Source: Gracilimonas sp. (lineage in GTDB: Bacteria > Bacteroidota > Rhodothermia > Balneolales > Balneolaceae). From it: DNA of 64,000 bases. A program made the translations under genes and the position numbers. The notes beneath the pieces were generated by a model, which saw only the letters and a list, made by a program, of their open reading frames with translations, did not search any database and was not told the DNA's origin. Where the stretch lies: assembly GCF_040218225.1 (NCBI RefSeq), contig NZ_JAVJQO010000008.1, forward strand, positions 372,001-436,000, read 5' to 3'. Positions 19,274 through 27,294 of the stretch are shown here, piece by piece. The stretch's first letter is position 1. Each line of letters begins with the position of its first letter.

Positions 19274-21724
19274 ATGTTTGTATTGAAATTTGGTGGAACC
19301 TCTGTAGCCACTGCGGAAAATCTTAATAAAGTACAGAGTATAGTTCAGGAACAGGCAAAAGCAGAAAAAGTTATAGCGGTAGTCTCTGCCCTGGGAGGAA
19401 TAACAAATCAACTCCAGGAATCTGCAAATCTTGCATCCAATGGTGATGAAAGCTATTTGAAAATCCTTTCTGCAATTGAAGAGCGTCACCTTACCCTTTG
19501 TAACGAGTTGTTACCAGTTAAAGAACGAAATAGCACGCTTACACAAACTAAACTTCTGCTTAATGACCTTGAGGATATTTGTCGTGGTGTGTTTTTAATC
19601 AGAGAACTCTCACCCCGTTCTCTGGATCATATTCTGAGTTATGGTGAAATACTTTCTGCGACAATTATCAATGATTATTTTAAATCAACAGGGCTGGATT
19701 CTGACTTATTTAATTCGAAGGATTTGATAAAAACCGATAATCGTTTCGGTAAAGCCACCGTAGATACCAAAACCACCTATAATCAGATTCAAAAACAATT
19801 CAGGTCAGCAGGTTCTGTTTCTGTTTGTCCGGGATTCGTGGCTTCTTCCAAAAATGATGGTCTTATCACCACTCTGGGGCGTGGGGGTTCTGATTATACT
19901 GCCGCTTTGTTAGCAGCAGCTTTAAAGGCTGAAGAATTGCAAATCTGGACAGACGTTAGTGGCATGATGACCTCAGATCCCCGTCTGGTGCCTAATGCTC
20001 ATCCTATCGATCATCTTTCTTATGAGGAAGCTATGGAGCTTTCGCATTTCGGGGCAAAGGTGATCTATCCCCCTACTATTCAGCCCGTACTGGACGCAGA
20101 TATACCGGTTCATATAAAAAACACTTTCGAGCCGGATAGCCCCGGAACACTTATTTCAAAAGACGGCCCTGAAAATGGACAGGTTGTTAAAGGAACATCT
20201 TGTATACAGGAAATCGCGTTATGTACCCTCACGGGAAGTGGAATGATTGCCGTACCTAATATTTCGTATCGGTTATTTGGTTCATTAAGCCGTCAAGAGG
20301 TAAATGTAATAATGATAACTCAGGCATCATCTGAGCATTCAATAACAGTCGGAATTGCTCTGGAAGATGTTGATAAAGCGAGACAGGCTATATCTGAAGA
20401 GTTCTCTTTTGAAATCGAAACACATAAAATAAATCCGCTTGAAGTAGAAACCGACCTTTCTATTGTAGCTCTGGTTGGTTCCCGAATGAAAAAGCAAGTA
20501 GGTGTAAGTGCAAAATTGTTCGATACGCTGAGTCATAACGGAGTGAATGTCAGGGCCATTGCCCAGGGCTCTACCGAATTGAACATTTCTGTTGTCATAT
20601 CAAAGAAAGATCTAAAGAAGTCTCTCAATAGTATTCATGAGAGCTTCTTCTTGTCTGACCGCAGAAAGCTTCACTTATTCATGATCGGTGTTGGAAATGT
20701 CGGGCAGGTATTTATAGATCAAATTAAAGCCCAACAGGAGTATCTGGCAAAGAAACATAATCTCGACATATTTATCGCAGGTTTGGCAAATTCACGCCAA
20801 ATGTATTTTGATGAGGAAGGAATTGACCTGGACAACTGGCAACAGCTTCTGGATGAAAAGCACCAAAAAATGAATGTGGATGCTTTTGTGGAAATCATGA
20901 AAGATTTGAATCTTAGAAATACGGTTTTCATTGACTCTACTGCTTCAGAGGAGATAGCGAGACTTTACAAAGACATTCTTGAAAGCAGTATTTCTGTAGT
21001 TACTCCTAATAAAATAGCCTGTTCATCATCCTATAAAAATTTCAAAGAGCTCACAGATTCAGCTATTAAATACAAATCGAAGTTTCTTTATGAGACGAAT
21101 GTCGGAGCTGGTCTGCCCGTAATTTCAACGCTGAATGATCTTATCAAAAGCGGTGATGAAGTACATAAAATTCAGGCCGTGCTTTCCGGAACTTTAAATT
21201 TCATCTTTAACAATTATGACGGTACCCAAAAATTCAGCGAGGTAGTAAAGGCGGCTAAAGAAGCCGGGTTTACCGAACCTGATCCTCGTATCGACTTAAG
21301 CGGTGTAGATGTGATGAGAAAAATCCTGATCCTGGCACGTGTAAGTGGCTACGACCTGGAACTGGATGACATAACCAATAATGGATTTGTGCCAGAAGAA
21401 TGTATGGAAACTGATTCGCTCGACGAGTTCTACTCTAAGCTTGATGAACATGACGATGTTTTCAAAGAGATTTTTACAAAAGCCAGTGAACAAAGTAAAA
21501 GACTCAAATATGTAGCAACTTTTGAAGATGGAAAATCTCAGACCGGTCTTGAAGCTTTTGCATCAGACCATCCATTCTATAATTTAGGAGGAAAAGATAA
21601 CATTGTACTTTTCTATACCAATCGATATAGTGACCAACCATTAGTAGTAAAAGGAGCCGGGGCCGGAGCAGCCGTAACAGCTTCCGGTATTTTTGCTGAC
21701 ATCATGAAAATTGCATCTGCCTGA
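19274..21724 (+). CDS. thrA: Bifunctional aspartokinase / homoserine dehydrogenase
   Basis: Catalyses the first and third steps from aspartate to homoserine. The aspartokinase domain starts with LKFGGTSVA (5-12) and has TLGRGGSDYTAALLAAAL and WTDVSGMMTSDPRLVPNA. Two ACT domains follow (about 305-460), the allosteric site expected for threonine. The homoserine dehydrogenase domain begins near residue 468 with FMIGVGNVGQVF, and contains TPNKIACSSSYKNF, YETNVGAGLPVISTLNDL, LSGTLNFIFN, and EAGFTEPDPRIDLSGVDVMRKILILAR. Length (816) is standard. The thr leader sits just upstream, and thrB begins one base after the stop, so the operon is thrL-thrA-thrB-thrC. Confidence 0.97.
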   Translation: MFVLKFGGTSVATAENLNKVQSIVQEQAKAEKVIAVVSALGGITNQLQESANLASNGDESYLKILSAIEERHLTLCNELLPVKERNSTLTQTKLLLNDLEDICRGVFLIRELSPRSLDHILSYGEILSATIINDYFKSTGLDSDLFNSKDLIKTDNRFGKATVDTKTTYNQIQKQFRSAGSVSVCPGFVASSKNDGLITTLGRGGSDYTAALLAAALKAEELQIWTDVSGMMTSDPRLVPNAHPIDHLSYEEAMELSHFGAKVIYPPTIQPVLDADIPVHIKNTFEPDSPGTLISKDGPENGQVVKGTSCIQEIALCTLTGSGMIAVPNISYRLFGSLSRQEVNVIMITQASSEHSITVGIALEDVDKARQAISEEFSFEIETHKINPLEVETDLSIVALVGSRMKKQVGVSAKLFDTLSHNGVNVRAIAQGSTELNISVVISKKDLKKSLNSIHESFFLSDRRKLHLFMIGVGNVGQVFIDQIKAQQEYLAKKHNLDIFIAGLANSRQMYFDEEGIDLDNWQQLLDEKHQKMNVDAFVEIMKDLNLRNTVFIDSTASEEIARLYKDILESSISVVTPNKIACSSSYKNFKELTDSAIKYKSKFLYETNVGAGLPVISTLNDLIKSGDEVHKIQAVLSGTLNFIFNNYDGTQKFSEVVKAAKEAGFTEPDPRIDLSGVDVMRKILILARVSGYDLELDDITNNGFVPEECMETDSLDEFYSKLDEHDDVFKEIFTKASEQSKRLKYVATFEDGKSQTGLEAFASDHPFYNLGGKDNIVLFYTNRYSDQPLVVKGAGAGAAVTASGIFADIMKIASA

Positions 21725-21725
21725 T

Positions 21726-22658
21726 ATGGATTCTATAAAAGTTTTTGCTCCTGCAACCGTAGCTAATGTAGCTTGTGGTTTTGATGTAATGGGATTTGCC
21801 CTTAAGGGAATTGGCGATGAACTTATCATCCGAAAAACAGAAAAACCTGAACTAAAGATTACGGAAATCCACGGTTCAGATTCATTATCAAAAGAACCTG
21901 ATGAAAATGTAGTAACTGTTTCTGTTCAGGCTCTTTTGAATAATATAGACAACAAACCAAGCTTCGGATTTGAATTTGAGCTCACCAAAAAGGTTAAACC
22001 CGGCAGTGGGCTTGGTTCCAGTGCATCAAGCTCTGCAGCAGCTGTTTTTGGGGTGAATGAGTTGCTTGGCCGTCCTTTCACCATAAAAGAATTGATCCCA
22101 TTCGCCATGGAAGGTGAACGACTGGCATCGGGAATTCCCCATGCCGACAACGTTGCCCCTTCTTTACTTGGAGGTTTCATCCTAATCCGAAGTTACGAAC
22201 CTCTGGATGTAATTGACCTGGATTATCCTGAGGACTTAGTAGCTACTGTTGTTCACCCTCAAATTGAAATTAAAACAGCAGATGCTAAAAAAATGCTCCG
22301 CAAACAAATTGAACTTAAAGACGCCATAACACAGTGGGGAAATATTGGTGGGCTGGTTAGTGGATTGGCTAAGGCAGACTATGATCTTATTGGGCGATCG
22401 CTGCAGGACGTAATCGCTGAGCCCATACGGGGAATGTTGATACCATCATTTCAGGAAGCTAAAACCATTGCGCTGGAAACAGAAGCTCTCGGCTGTAGTA
22501 TTTCCGGATCGGGGCCTTCAATCTTCACACTTAGTCGTGGAGAAGCAATTGCTAATAAAGTAGCTGCCAGGTTTGAAGCCCTTTTCAAAAGCATTGGTTT
22601 GGAAAGTCATGTCCATGTTTCAGCCATAAATCCTGTTGGCTCAGAGATAATATCATGA
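21726..22658 (+). CDS. thrB: Homoserine kinase
   Basis: GHMP kinase phosphorylating homoserine to O-phosphohomoserine. Motif 1 is KVFAPATVANVACGFDVMGFAL. The ATP loop is KVKPGSGLGSSASSSAAAVFGVNELLG (starting near residue 82). The C-terminal motif is LGCSISGSGPSIFTL. I place the start at 21726 (MDSIKVFAPATV), one base after the thrA stop. An in-frame ATG at 21711 would add five residues (MHLPD) and overlap thrA by 14 bases; homologues normally begin just before the VFAPAT motif. The stop overlaps the thrC start by four bases (ATGA). Confidence 0.95.
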   Translation: MDSIKVFAPATVANVACGFDVMGFALKGIGDELIIRKTEKPELKITEIHGSDSLSKEPDENVVTVSVQALLNNIDNKPSFGFEFELTKKVKPGSGLGSSASSSAAAVFGVNELLGRPFTIKELIPFAMEGERLASGIPHADNVAPSLLGGFILIRSYEPLDVIDLDYPEDLVATVVHPQIEIKTADAKKMLRKQIELKDAITQWGNIGGLVSGLAKADYDLIGRSLQDVIAEPIRGMLIPSFQEAKTIALETEALGCSISGSGPSIFTLSRGEAIANKVAARFEALFKSIGLESHVHVSAINPVGSEIIS

Positions 22659-23944
22659 AGTATTATAGCACAAATAGAGAGTCATCATCAGCTTCGTTTA
22701 AAGAGGCGATATTTAAAGGGCTTCCGGATGATAATGGCTTATATATGCCTGAACGCATCCCCATTCTTCCCCCTTCTTTTTTTAATGAACTTAAAAAACT
22801 TTCCCTTTCAGAAATTGGCTTTCAGGTTCTCAGGCCTTTTGTAAGCGGAGAAATTGAAGATGACAAACTCCGGAATATTCTTGAGGAAACACTGAACTTT
22901 GAAATCCCCCTGGTTCCTGTTACTGACCGTATTTACTCCCTCGAATTGTTTCATGGGCCTACATTTGCCTTTAAAGATGTAGGAGCAAGATTTCTGGCAA
23001 GATGCCTTAGTCACTTTAGTAATCAAACAACCCGGAAACTGACCGTCTTGGTAGCCACTTCAGGAGATACGGGCAGTGCGGTTGCTCAGGGTTTTTATGA
23101 TGTACCGAATATCGATGTTGTAATTCTTTATCCGTCAGGAAAAATCAGTCCTTTTCAGGAGCAACAAATGACCACCCTGGGTAAAAACATCACAGCCCTT
23201 GAAGTAGATGGGACCTTCGATGATTGTCAAAAAATGGTGAAGGCAGCTTTTCTTGACGAGGAGTTGAATAGCAAAATCACACTAACCTCTGCCAACTCAA
23301 TTAACATCGCCCGATTACTGCCACAAAGCATTTACTACTTTTATGGAATAGCTCAGTTACCAAAAAAAGAATGGGACAAAGTTGTAGTATCAGTACCAAG
23401 TGGTAACTATGGAAACTTATCGGCCGGACTTTTAGCCCAGCGTATGAATTTGCCTATAAAACATTTCCTGGCCTGTTCTAATGCCAATGATACCGTACCA
23501 AAATATCTACAGCATGGAGAATATAAAGCTCAACCTAGTGTTCAAACCATTTCAAATGCTATGGATGTAGGCGACCCAAGTAACTTCGTTAGAATGCTAG
23601 AGCTATTTGCTGGCTCACATTCAGAAATGATGAAGAGCATTTCGGGGTATTCTTTTTCAGATGAAGAAACCAGATCAGCAATAGAGCATCTTTATCAAGA
23701 AACAGAATATGTTCTTGATCCACACGGCGCAATAGGATTCTTGGGTTTAAAAGAATATATCCATCAGCATGGTGGCACTGGTATTTTTCTGGAAACGGCG
23801 CACCCCTGTAAATTCAGAAAAACAGTAGAAAATGAGATCCATACAGAATTACCTTCTGTTCTTTCTTTTGATGAACTCCCAAAAAAATCCTTACTATTTT
23901 CATCTGAATTTGATGACCTTAAGGCTTTTTTACTGAAGAAATAG
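22655..23944 (+). CDS. thrC: Threonine synthase
   Basis: PLP enzyme converting O-phosphohomoserine to threonine, 429 residues. The N-terminal MKYYSTNRES and the NLYMPE-like GLYMPERIP match class II bacterial threonine synthases. The PLP lysine is in GPTFAFKDVGARF. The phosphate-binding turn is ATSGDTGSAVAQGF. LTSANSINIARLLPQSIYYFY and VPSGNYGNLSAGLLA follow. It is the last gene of the thr operon and ends 1 base before the convergent DedA-family gene. Confidence 0.97.
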   Translation: MKYYSTNRESSSASFKEAIFKGLPDDNGLYMPERIPILPPSFFNELKKLSLSEIGFQVLRPFVSGEIEDDKLRNILEETLNFEIPLVPVTDRIYSLELFHGPTFAFKDVGARFLARCLSHFSNQTTRKLTVLVATSGDTGSAVAQGFYDVPNIDVVILYPSGKISPFQEQQMTTLGKNITALEVDGTFDDCQKMVKAAFLDEELNSKITLTSANSINIARLLPQSIYYFYGIAQLPKKEWDKVVVSVPSGNYGNLSAGLLAQRMNLPIKHFLACSNANDTVPKYLQHGEYKAQPSVQTISNAMDVGDPSNFVRMLELFAGSHSEMMKSISGYSFSDEETRSAIEHLYQETEYVLDPHGAIGFLGLKEYIHQHGGTGIFLETAHPCKFRKTVENEIHTELPSVLSFDELPKKSLLFSSEFDDLKAFLLKK

Positions 23945-23945
23945 T

Positions 23946-24722
23946 TTAAACCTTGAACTTCGTTTTCAAAGCAGGGATCAGGTATTTCAGAAGAATCAGT
24001 AAAAATATGAATACGGCTAAAATAGCCCATATAGCATAATTTTCGTAGGTCTCATAAAACAGCAACAGCTCATTGCCGGTAATAACAGAAAACCAAACAA
24101 AGGTGGGTGTCCATAGCAAAGCTGTTAATCCAAAATATAGCAGGAAGGTCCAAAATCCTGTTTTCAGAATGCCCGCACTCAGATAAACAGGAAAACGACT
24201 GCCCGGGATAAATCTGCTCAAAACAAGTATAACAGGCCCTTTTTTCTGGAACCAAGCCTCAGCGCTATACACATTTTCTTTCTTGACCATCCACTTAAAA
24301 GGTGGAATATCGAAAATTGCCATACCCATAATTCGACCAGCGAAGTATAGGGTAAAATCTCCAACAAAAATTCCGGCAGTTGCTGCAATGGCAGCAGGCC
24401 AGAAATCAATCAAACCCTGAGCTGCCATTATACCTGCTCCAATACAAGCAAGGTCTTCACTCATAAAAGTGGCAAGAACGATTAACAACATATAAATAAC
24501 GATAAGCTCGTTCTTTGAATCTGCCTCTACCTCATCGAGATAAGGTACCAATTTCTCAAGACTGTCTTTCTTGAACTTAACCGAATCTGAAGCTTGCCCT
24601 ATGCTATCCTGAACAACAGAATCCTGAAAAGAGTATCCCTCTGAAAAGGAATAAACATCGTGATCAGAGCCCGAAAAAGCTAAAGCCAAAACAAAGATTA
24701 TGCAGATTTTAATGACTTTCAC
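23946..24722 (-). CDS. DedA-family (VTT domain) membrane protein
   Basis: A 258-residue polytopic inner-membrane protein. It starts with a cleavable-looking hydrophobic segment and about 60 hydrophilic residues, then the VTT domain: FMSEDLACIGAGIMAAQG, the GDFTLYFAGR turn and the conserved reentrant FxxRFxPGxR signature, here LVLSRFIPGSRFPVYLSAG. Family members have been linked to lipid-carrier or phospholipid translocation and envelope homeostasis. It lies 21 bases after a PlsC-like acyltransferase gene in the same operon, which fits a lipid role, but the substrate is not known. The N-terminal extension is longer than in E. coli DedA proteins. Confidence 0.82.
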   Translation of the reverse strand: MKVIKICIIFVLALAFSGSDHDVYSFSEGYSFQDSVVQDSIGQASDSVKFKKDSLEKLVPYLDEVEADSKNELIVIYMLLIVLATFMSEDLACIGAGIMAAQGLIDFWPAAIAATAGIFVGDFTLYFAGRIMGMAIFDIPPFKWMVKKENVYSAEAWFQKKGPVILVLSRFIPGSRFPVYLSAGILKTGFWTFLLYFGLTALLWTPTFVWFSVITGNELLLFYETYENYAIWAILAVFIFLLILLKYLIPALKTKFKV

Positions 24723-24743
24723 AGACTGAGTCTCCTTGCCGGG

Positions 24744-25553
24744 TTAAGGGAAAGCAATGGGTGTAAATTCCAGGTTTTTATCATGAAACTCTTCTTCTGT
24801 GATAACGGGATCGAAATGAGACTCTATATCACCTTGCAGCCTTTCAGCTAACTGCTTACGATCCTGATCCATTATTCTTTCAGGACCAAAATTAAGAACG
24901 GCTGTAAAGGATTTAAGTTTCAGCAAGTTAAAGAAATGTACAAAGAATGGGGTATCATCCCACCAACAAATAGCGTTAAAAGCCGGAACCTGATCTGGTC
25001 TTGTTCTGTAGGAAAGTGCAACCGTTGAAACCGGAAATTTTTCAGAAGCGGGATATTCCAACAGAGAAGTTCTAAAGGGCAAAATTTCGTAACCAGGGCT
25101 AGTTGTTCCTTCGGGAAATAAAATTATACCCTGATTATCATTAATGTTCTTTGAGATAAGTTTATTAACTCTTGTTACATCCCTTTTCCTTTGACGGTCT
25201 ATAAATAAAATTCCACAGGTCCGGATTAAAAACCCAATTAATGGCCAGGTTTTGACGTCACTCTTAGCCACAAAAAGGCATCTCAGCTGAGAGAAAAGCA
25301 CAAATATATCTATGTAACTAAGATGATTTGATACTAACAAAAAAGGAGGGTCGGGTACTTTATTATTGATTTCTACTTTTGCTCCAATTATCCAGCAACA
25401 TACTTTACCCCACGCACGAAGCAGGTATCCCCTTAGCTTTTCATAGTTGATTCCAAGCACAGAACCAACCAGACATAGCATGATCAGGGAATAAAAGAAA
25501 AGGGTTGCAACCAAAAAGCTGATTAATTTTGTAATAGCCCGTAGAATACTCAT
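24744..25553 (-). CDS. Acyltransferase of the PlsC family, candidate GlsA/OlsA-type aminolipid O-acyltransferase
   Basis: A 269-residue lysophosphatidate-acyltransferase-like enzyme. An N-terminal transmembrane segment is followed by motif I SNHLSYIDIFVL (H-x4-D), motif II-like GILFIDRQRKRD and motif III LFPEGTTSPG. Family members acylate glycerol-3-phosphate derivatives or the 3-hydroxyl of lyso-aminolipids. The gene directly follows (19-base gap) an N-acyltransferase of the OlsB/GlsB type, the arrangement of the OlsB-OlsA and GlsB-GlsA pairs that make ornithine or glycine lipids. Another PlsC homologue at 57.2 kb may be the housekeeping enzyme. The role as GlsA/OlsA is inferred from context. 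Confidence 0.8.
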   Translation of the reverse strand: MSILRAITKLISFLVATLFFYSLIMLCLVGSVLGINYEKLRGYLLRAWGKVCCWIIGAKVEINNKVPDPPFLLVSNHLSYIDIFVLFSQLRCLFVAKSDVKTWPLIGFLIRTCGILFIDRQRKRDVTRVNKLISKNINDNQGIILFPEGTTSPGYEILPFRTSLLEYPASEKFPVSTVALSYRTRPDQVPAFNAICWWDDTPFFVHFFNLLKLKSFTAVLNFGPERIMDQDRKQLAERLQGDIESHFDPVITEEEFHDKNLEFTPIAFP

Positions 25554-25572
25554 GGGCGGAAATTAACAATTT

Positions 25573-26391
25573 CTATTTGAAAAACAGGTTTTTTGTTTCG
25601 GGTTTGATTGTGTTCAAATCTAACAAGATCAGAAAATCAATAGATTTAAAAGTCCTGTCGATAGCGGGCGAACTACATACTTTCGCACCAATTTGGAGGT
25701 AGAGTTGAAATAACTTGGGAAGCTCTATTTCGGAATGATTAGATACAACCCTCCCCGGGCAATGGAATGCAGGCTCAACTGGTATATTAATGCAATGATG
25801 AAGGTGCCCTCTTCGTGTCACGTAATTAAATACTCTCCAGGCTTCCTCAGATGATTGTGAAGTTAGTGAGCAACATCCAAATAGAAATCGCTTTTCTGTT
25901 ATTACCAGATATTTTGCTATTGCCTTCCAAAGGAGAAAAAGTACTCTTCCATTACGATGTTCTTTATGAATGCAAGCCCTCCCTAGTTCTATTCCGTTAA
26001 ATAAAACTTCAGCCGGGAAAAGGCTGATTGTAAATTCGGATGCAGTATAAAATCCATTCCCTTGTTCGGCCATGTCCCCATCCTGTACACGATAAGTACC
26101 AATCACTTTATTTGTAGCATTCTCAATTACCAATAAATGATGAAACTGCTTATCAAATTCATCTTCATCCATCATATTGATATATGATTGAGGCAATCCT
26201 TCCCCCAGCTCAAGATTAAAAACCTCAAAACGTAGTTTCAGTGCCAGTTCTACTTCCTGCCAGCTTTTAGCCAGTCGGACAGTGTATTTATTTGTCTGAA
26301 TGTTTAAAGAATCAAACTTTGCAACGTCAGAATTCGTTTTATTTTCAACTTTAGTAACAGAGACCATAGTATCTTGTTTAAGAAGGTTCAA
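25573..26391 (-). CDS. GNAT-fold N-acyltransferase of the OlsB/GlsB (Acetyltransf_5) family
   Basis: A 272-residue protein with the Acetyltransf_5 / haemolysin-like signature: RLAKSWQEVELALKLRFEVF near residue 40, then DEDEFDKQFHHLLVIE, VIGTYRVQ, ELGRACIHKEHRNGRVLFLLWKAIAKYL and FLFGCCSLTS. In OlsB and GlsB this domain transfers a 3-hydroxyacyl group from ACP to the amino group of ornithine or glycine, making a lyso-lipid. The adjacent PlsC-like gene would complete the lipid. Which amino acid is used cannot be read from sequence; glycine lipids are common in Bacteroidota. It is the first gene of a three-gene minus-strand operon divergent from a hydrolase gene. Confidence 0.8.
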   Translation of the reverse strand: MNLLKQDTMVSVTKVENKTNSDVAKFDSLNIQTNKYTVRLAKSWQEVELALKLRFEVFNLELGEGLPQSYINMMDEDEFDKQFHHLLVIENATNKVIGTYRVQDGDMAEQGNGFYTASEFTISLFPAEVLFNGIELGRACIHKEHRNGRVLFLLWKAIAKYLVITEKRFLFGCCSLTSQSSEEAWRVFNYVTRRGHLHHCINIPVEPAFHCPGRVVSNHSEIELPKLFQLYLQIGAKVCSSPAIDRTFKSIDFLILLDLNTIKPETKNLFFK

Positions 26392-26504
26392 CTGAAACTA
26401 AATTCCCTGGATTAAGGATATATTTAGTAATTGTTGTGAAAATGTATTTAACCTTAAGCTCGCTTTGATATTTACTTAATTGATAAATATTTGTACCCTT
26501 AATT

Positions 26505-27287
26505 ATGCTGTACTACAAAGAATATAAATCTTCTGAAGAGAGAGACTGGGTTGTGTTTGTCCACGGTGCAGGTGGAAGCTCATCTATTTGGTTTAGCCAG
26601 CTAAGGGACTTTAAAAAACACTTTAATGTGTTAATGGTGGATTTACGAGGACATGGGAAATCTAAAGACCTGCTTCAGAAGTATTATGAGGAGAATTATT
26701 CCTTTGAGTTTATTAGCCAGGATATCATTGAGGTACTGGATCATCTTAAAATTCAAAAAGCGCACTTCATTGGGGTATCACTAGGAACTATAATAATTCG
26801 TACAATCGCTGAAATTGCGCCAGAACGGGTTAAATCTTCTATCCTATGCGGTGCCATTACCCGACTAAATGTACGCTCCAGAATTCTTGTATTCGTTGGT
26901 CATATGTTTAAGCGGTTCATCCCCTATATGTGGCTTTATAAATTATTTGCCTGGATTATTATGCCAAGAAAGCGCCACGCTAAATCCAGAAATCTATTTA
27001 TCAGGGAAGCAAAAAAACTATATCAAAAAGAATTTCTAAGATGGTTTAAGCTAACCAATGAGGTGAATCCGCTGCTTCGTTATTTCAAGGAAAAAGAAGT
27101 TCAAACACCCATGCTTTACGTGATGGGCAGTGAAGACTATATGTTTCTCCCTCCTGTGAAGCAAATCGTAGAAAAGCATAAAAACTCTACACTACAGGTA
27201 ATAGAAAATTGTGGTCATGTTTGTAATGTAGAGCGCCCCGGAGCCTTTAACAGGGTTTCCATTCAGTACCTGAAGGCTCACTCCTGA
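26505..27287 (+). CDS. Alpha/beta hydrolase
   Basis: A 260-residue serine hydrolase of the alpha/beta fold. The oxyanion region is VFVHGAGGSSSIW. The nucleophile elbow is GVSLG (Ser near residue 94). The acid is probably the Asp in MGSEDYMF, and the catalytic His is in ENCGHVCNVERP near the C-terminus. The cap region (about 125-190) is basic and aromatic, which suggests a hydrophobic or membrane-near substrate. It diverges from the aminolipid operon across 113 bases and converges with the secretin gene, 7 bases apart. No specific function can be given. Confidence 0.85.
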   Translation: MLYYKEYKSSEERDWVVFVHGAGGSSSIWFSQLRDFKKHFNVLMVDLRGHGKSKDLLQKYYEENYSFEFISQDIIEVLDHLKIQKAHFIGVSLGTIIIRTIAEIAPERVKSSILCGAITRLNVRSRILVFVGHMFKRFIPYMWLYKLFAWIIMPRKRHAKSRNLFIREAKKLYQKEFLRWFKLTNEVNPLLRYFKEKEVQTPMLYVMGSEDYMFLPPVKQIVEKHKNSTLQVIENCGHVCNVERPGAFNRVSIQYLKAHS

Positions 27288-27294
27288 TTCGATT

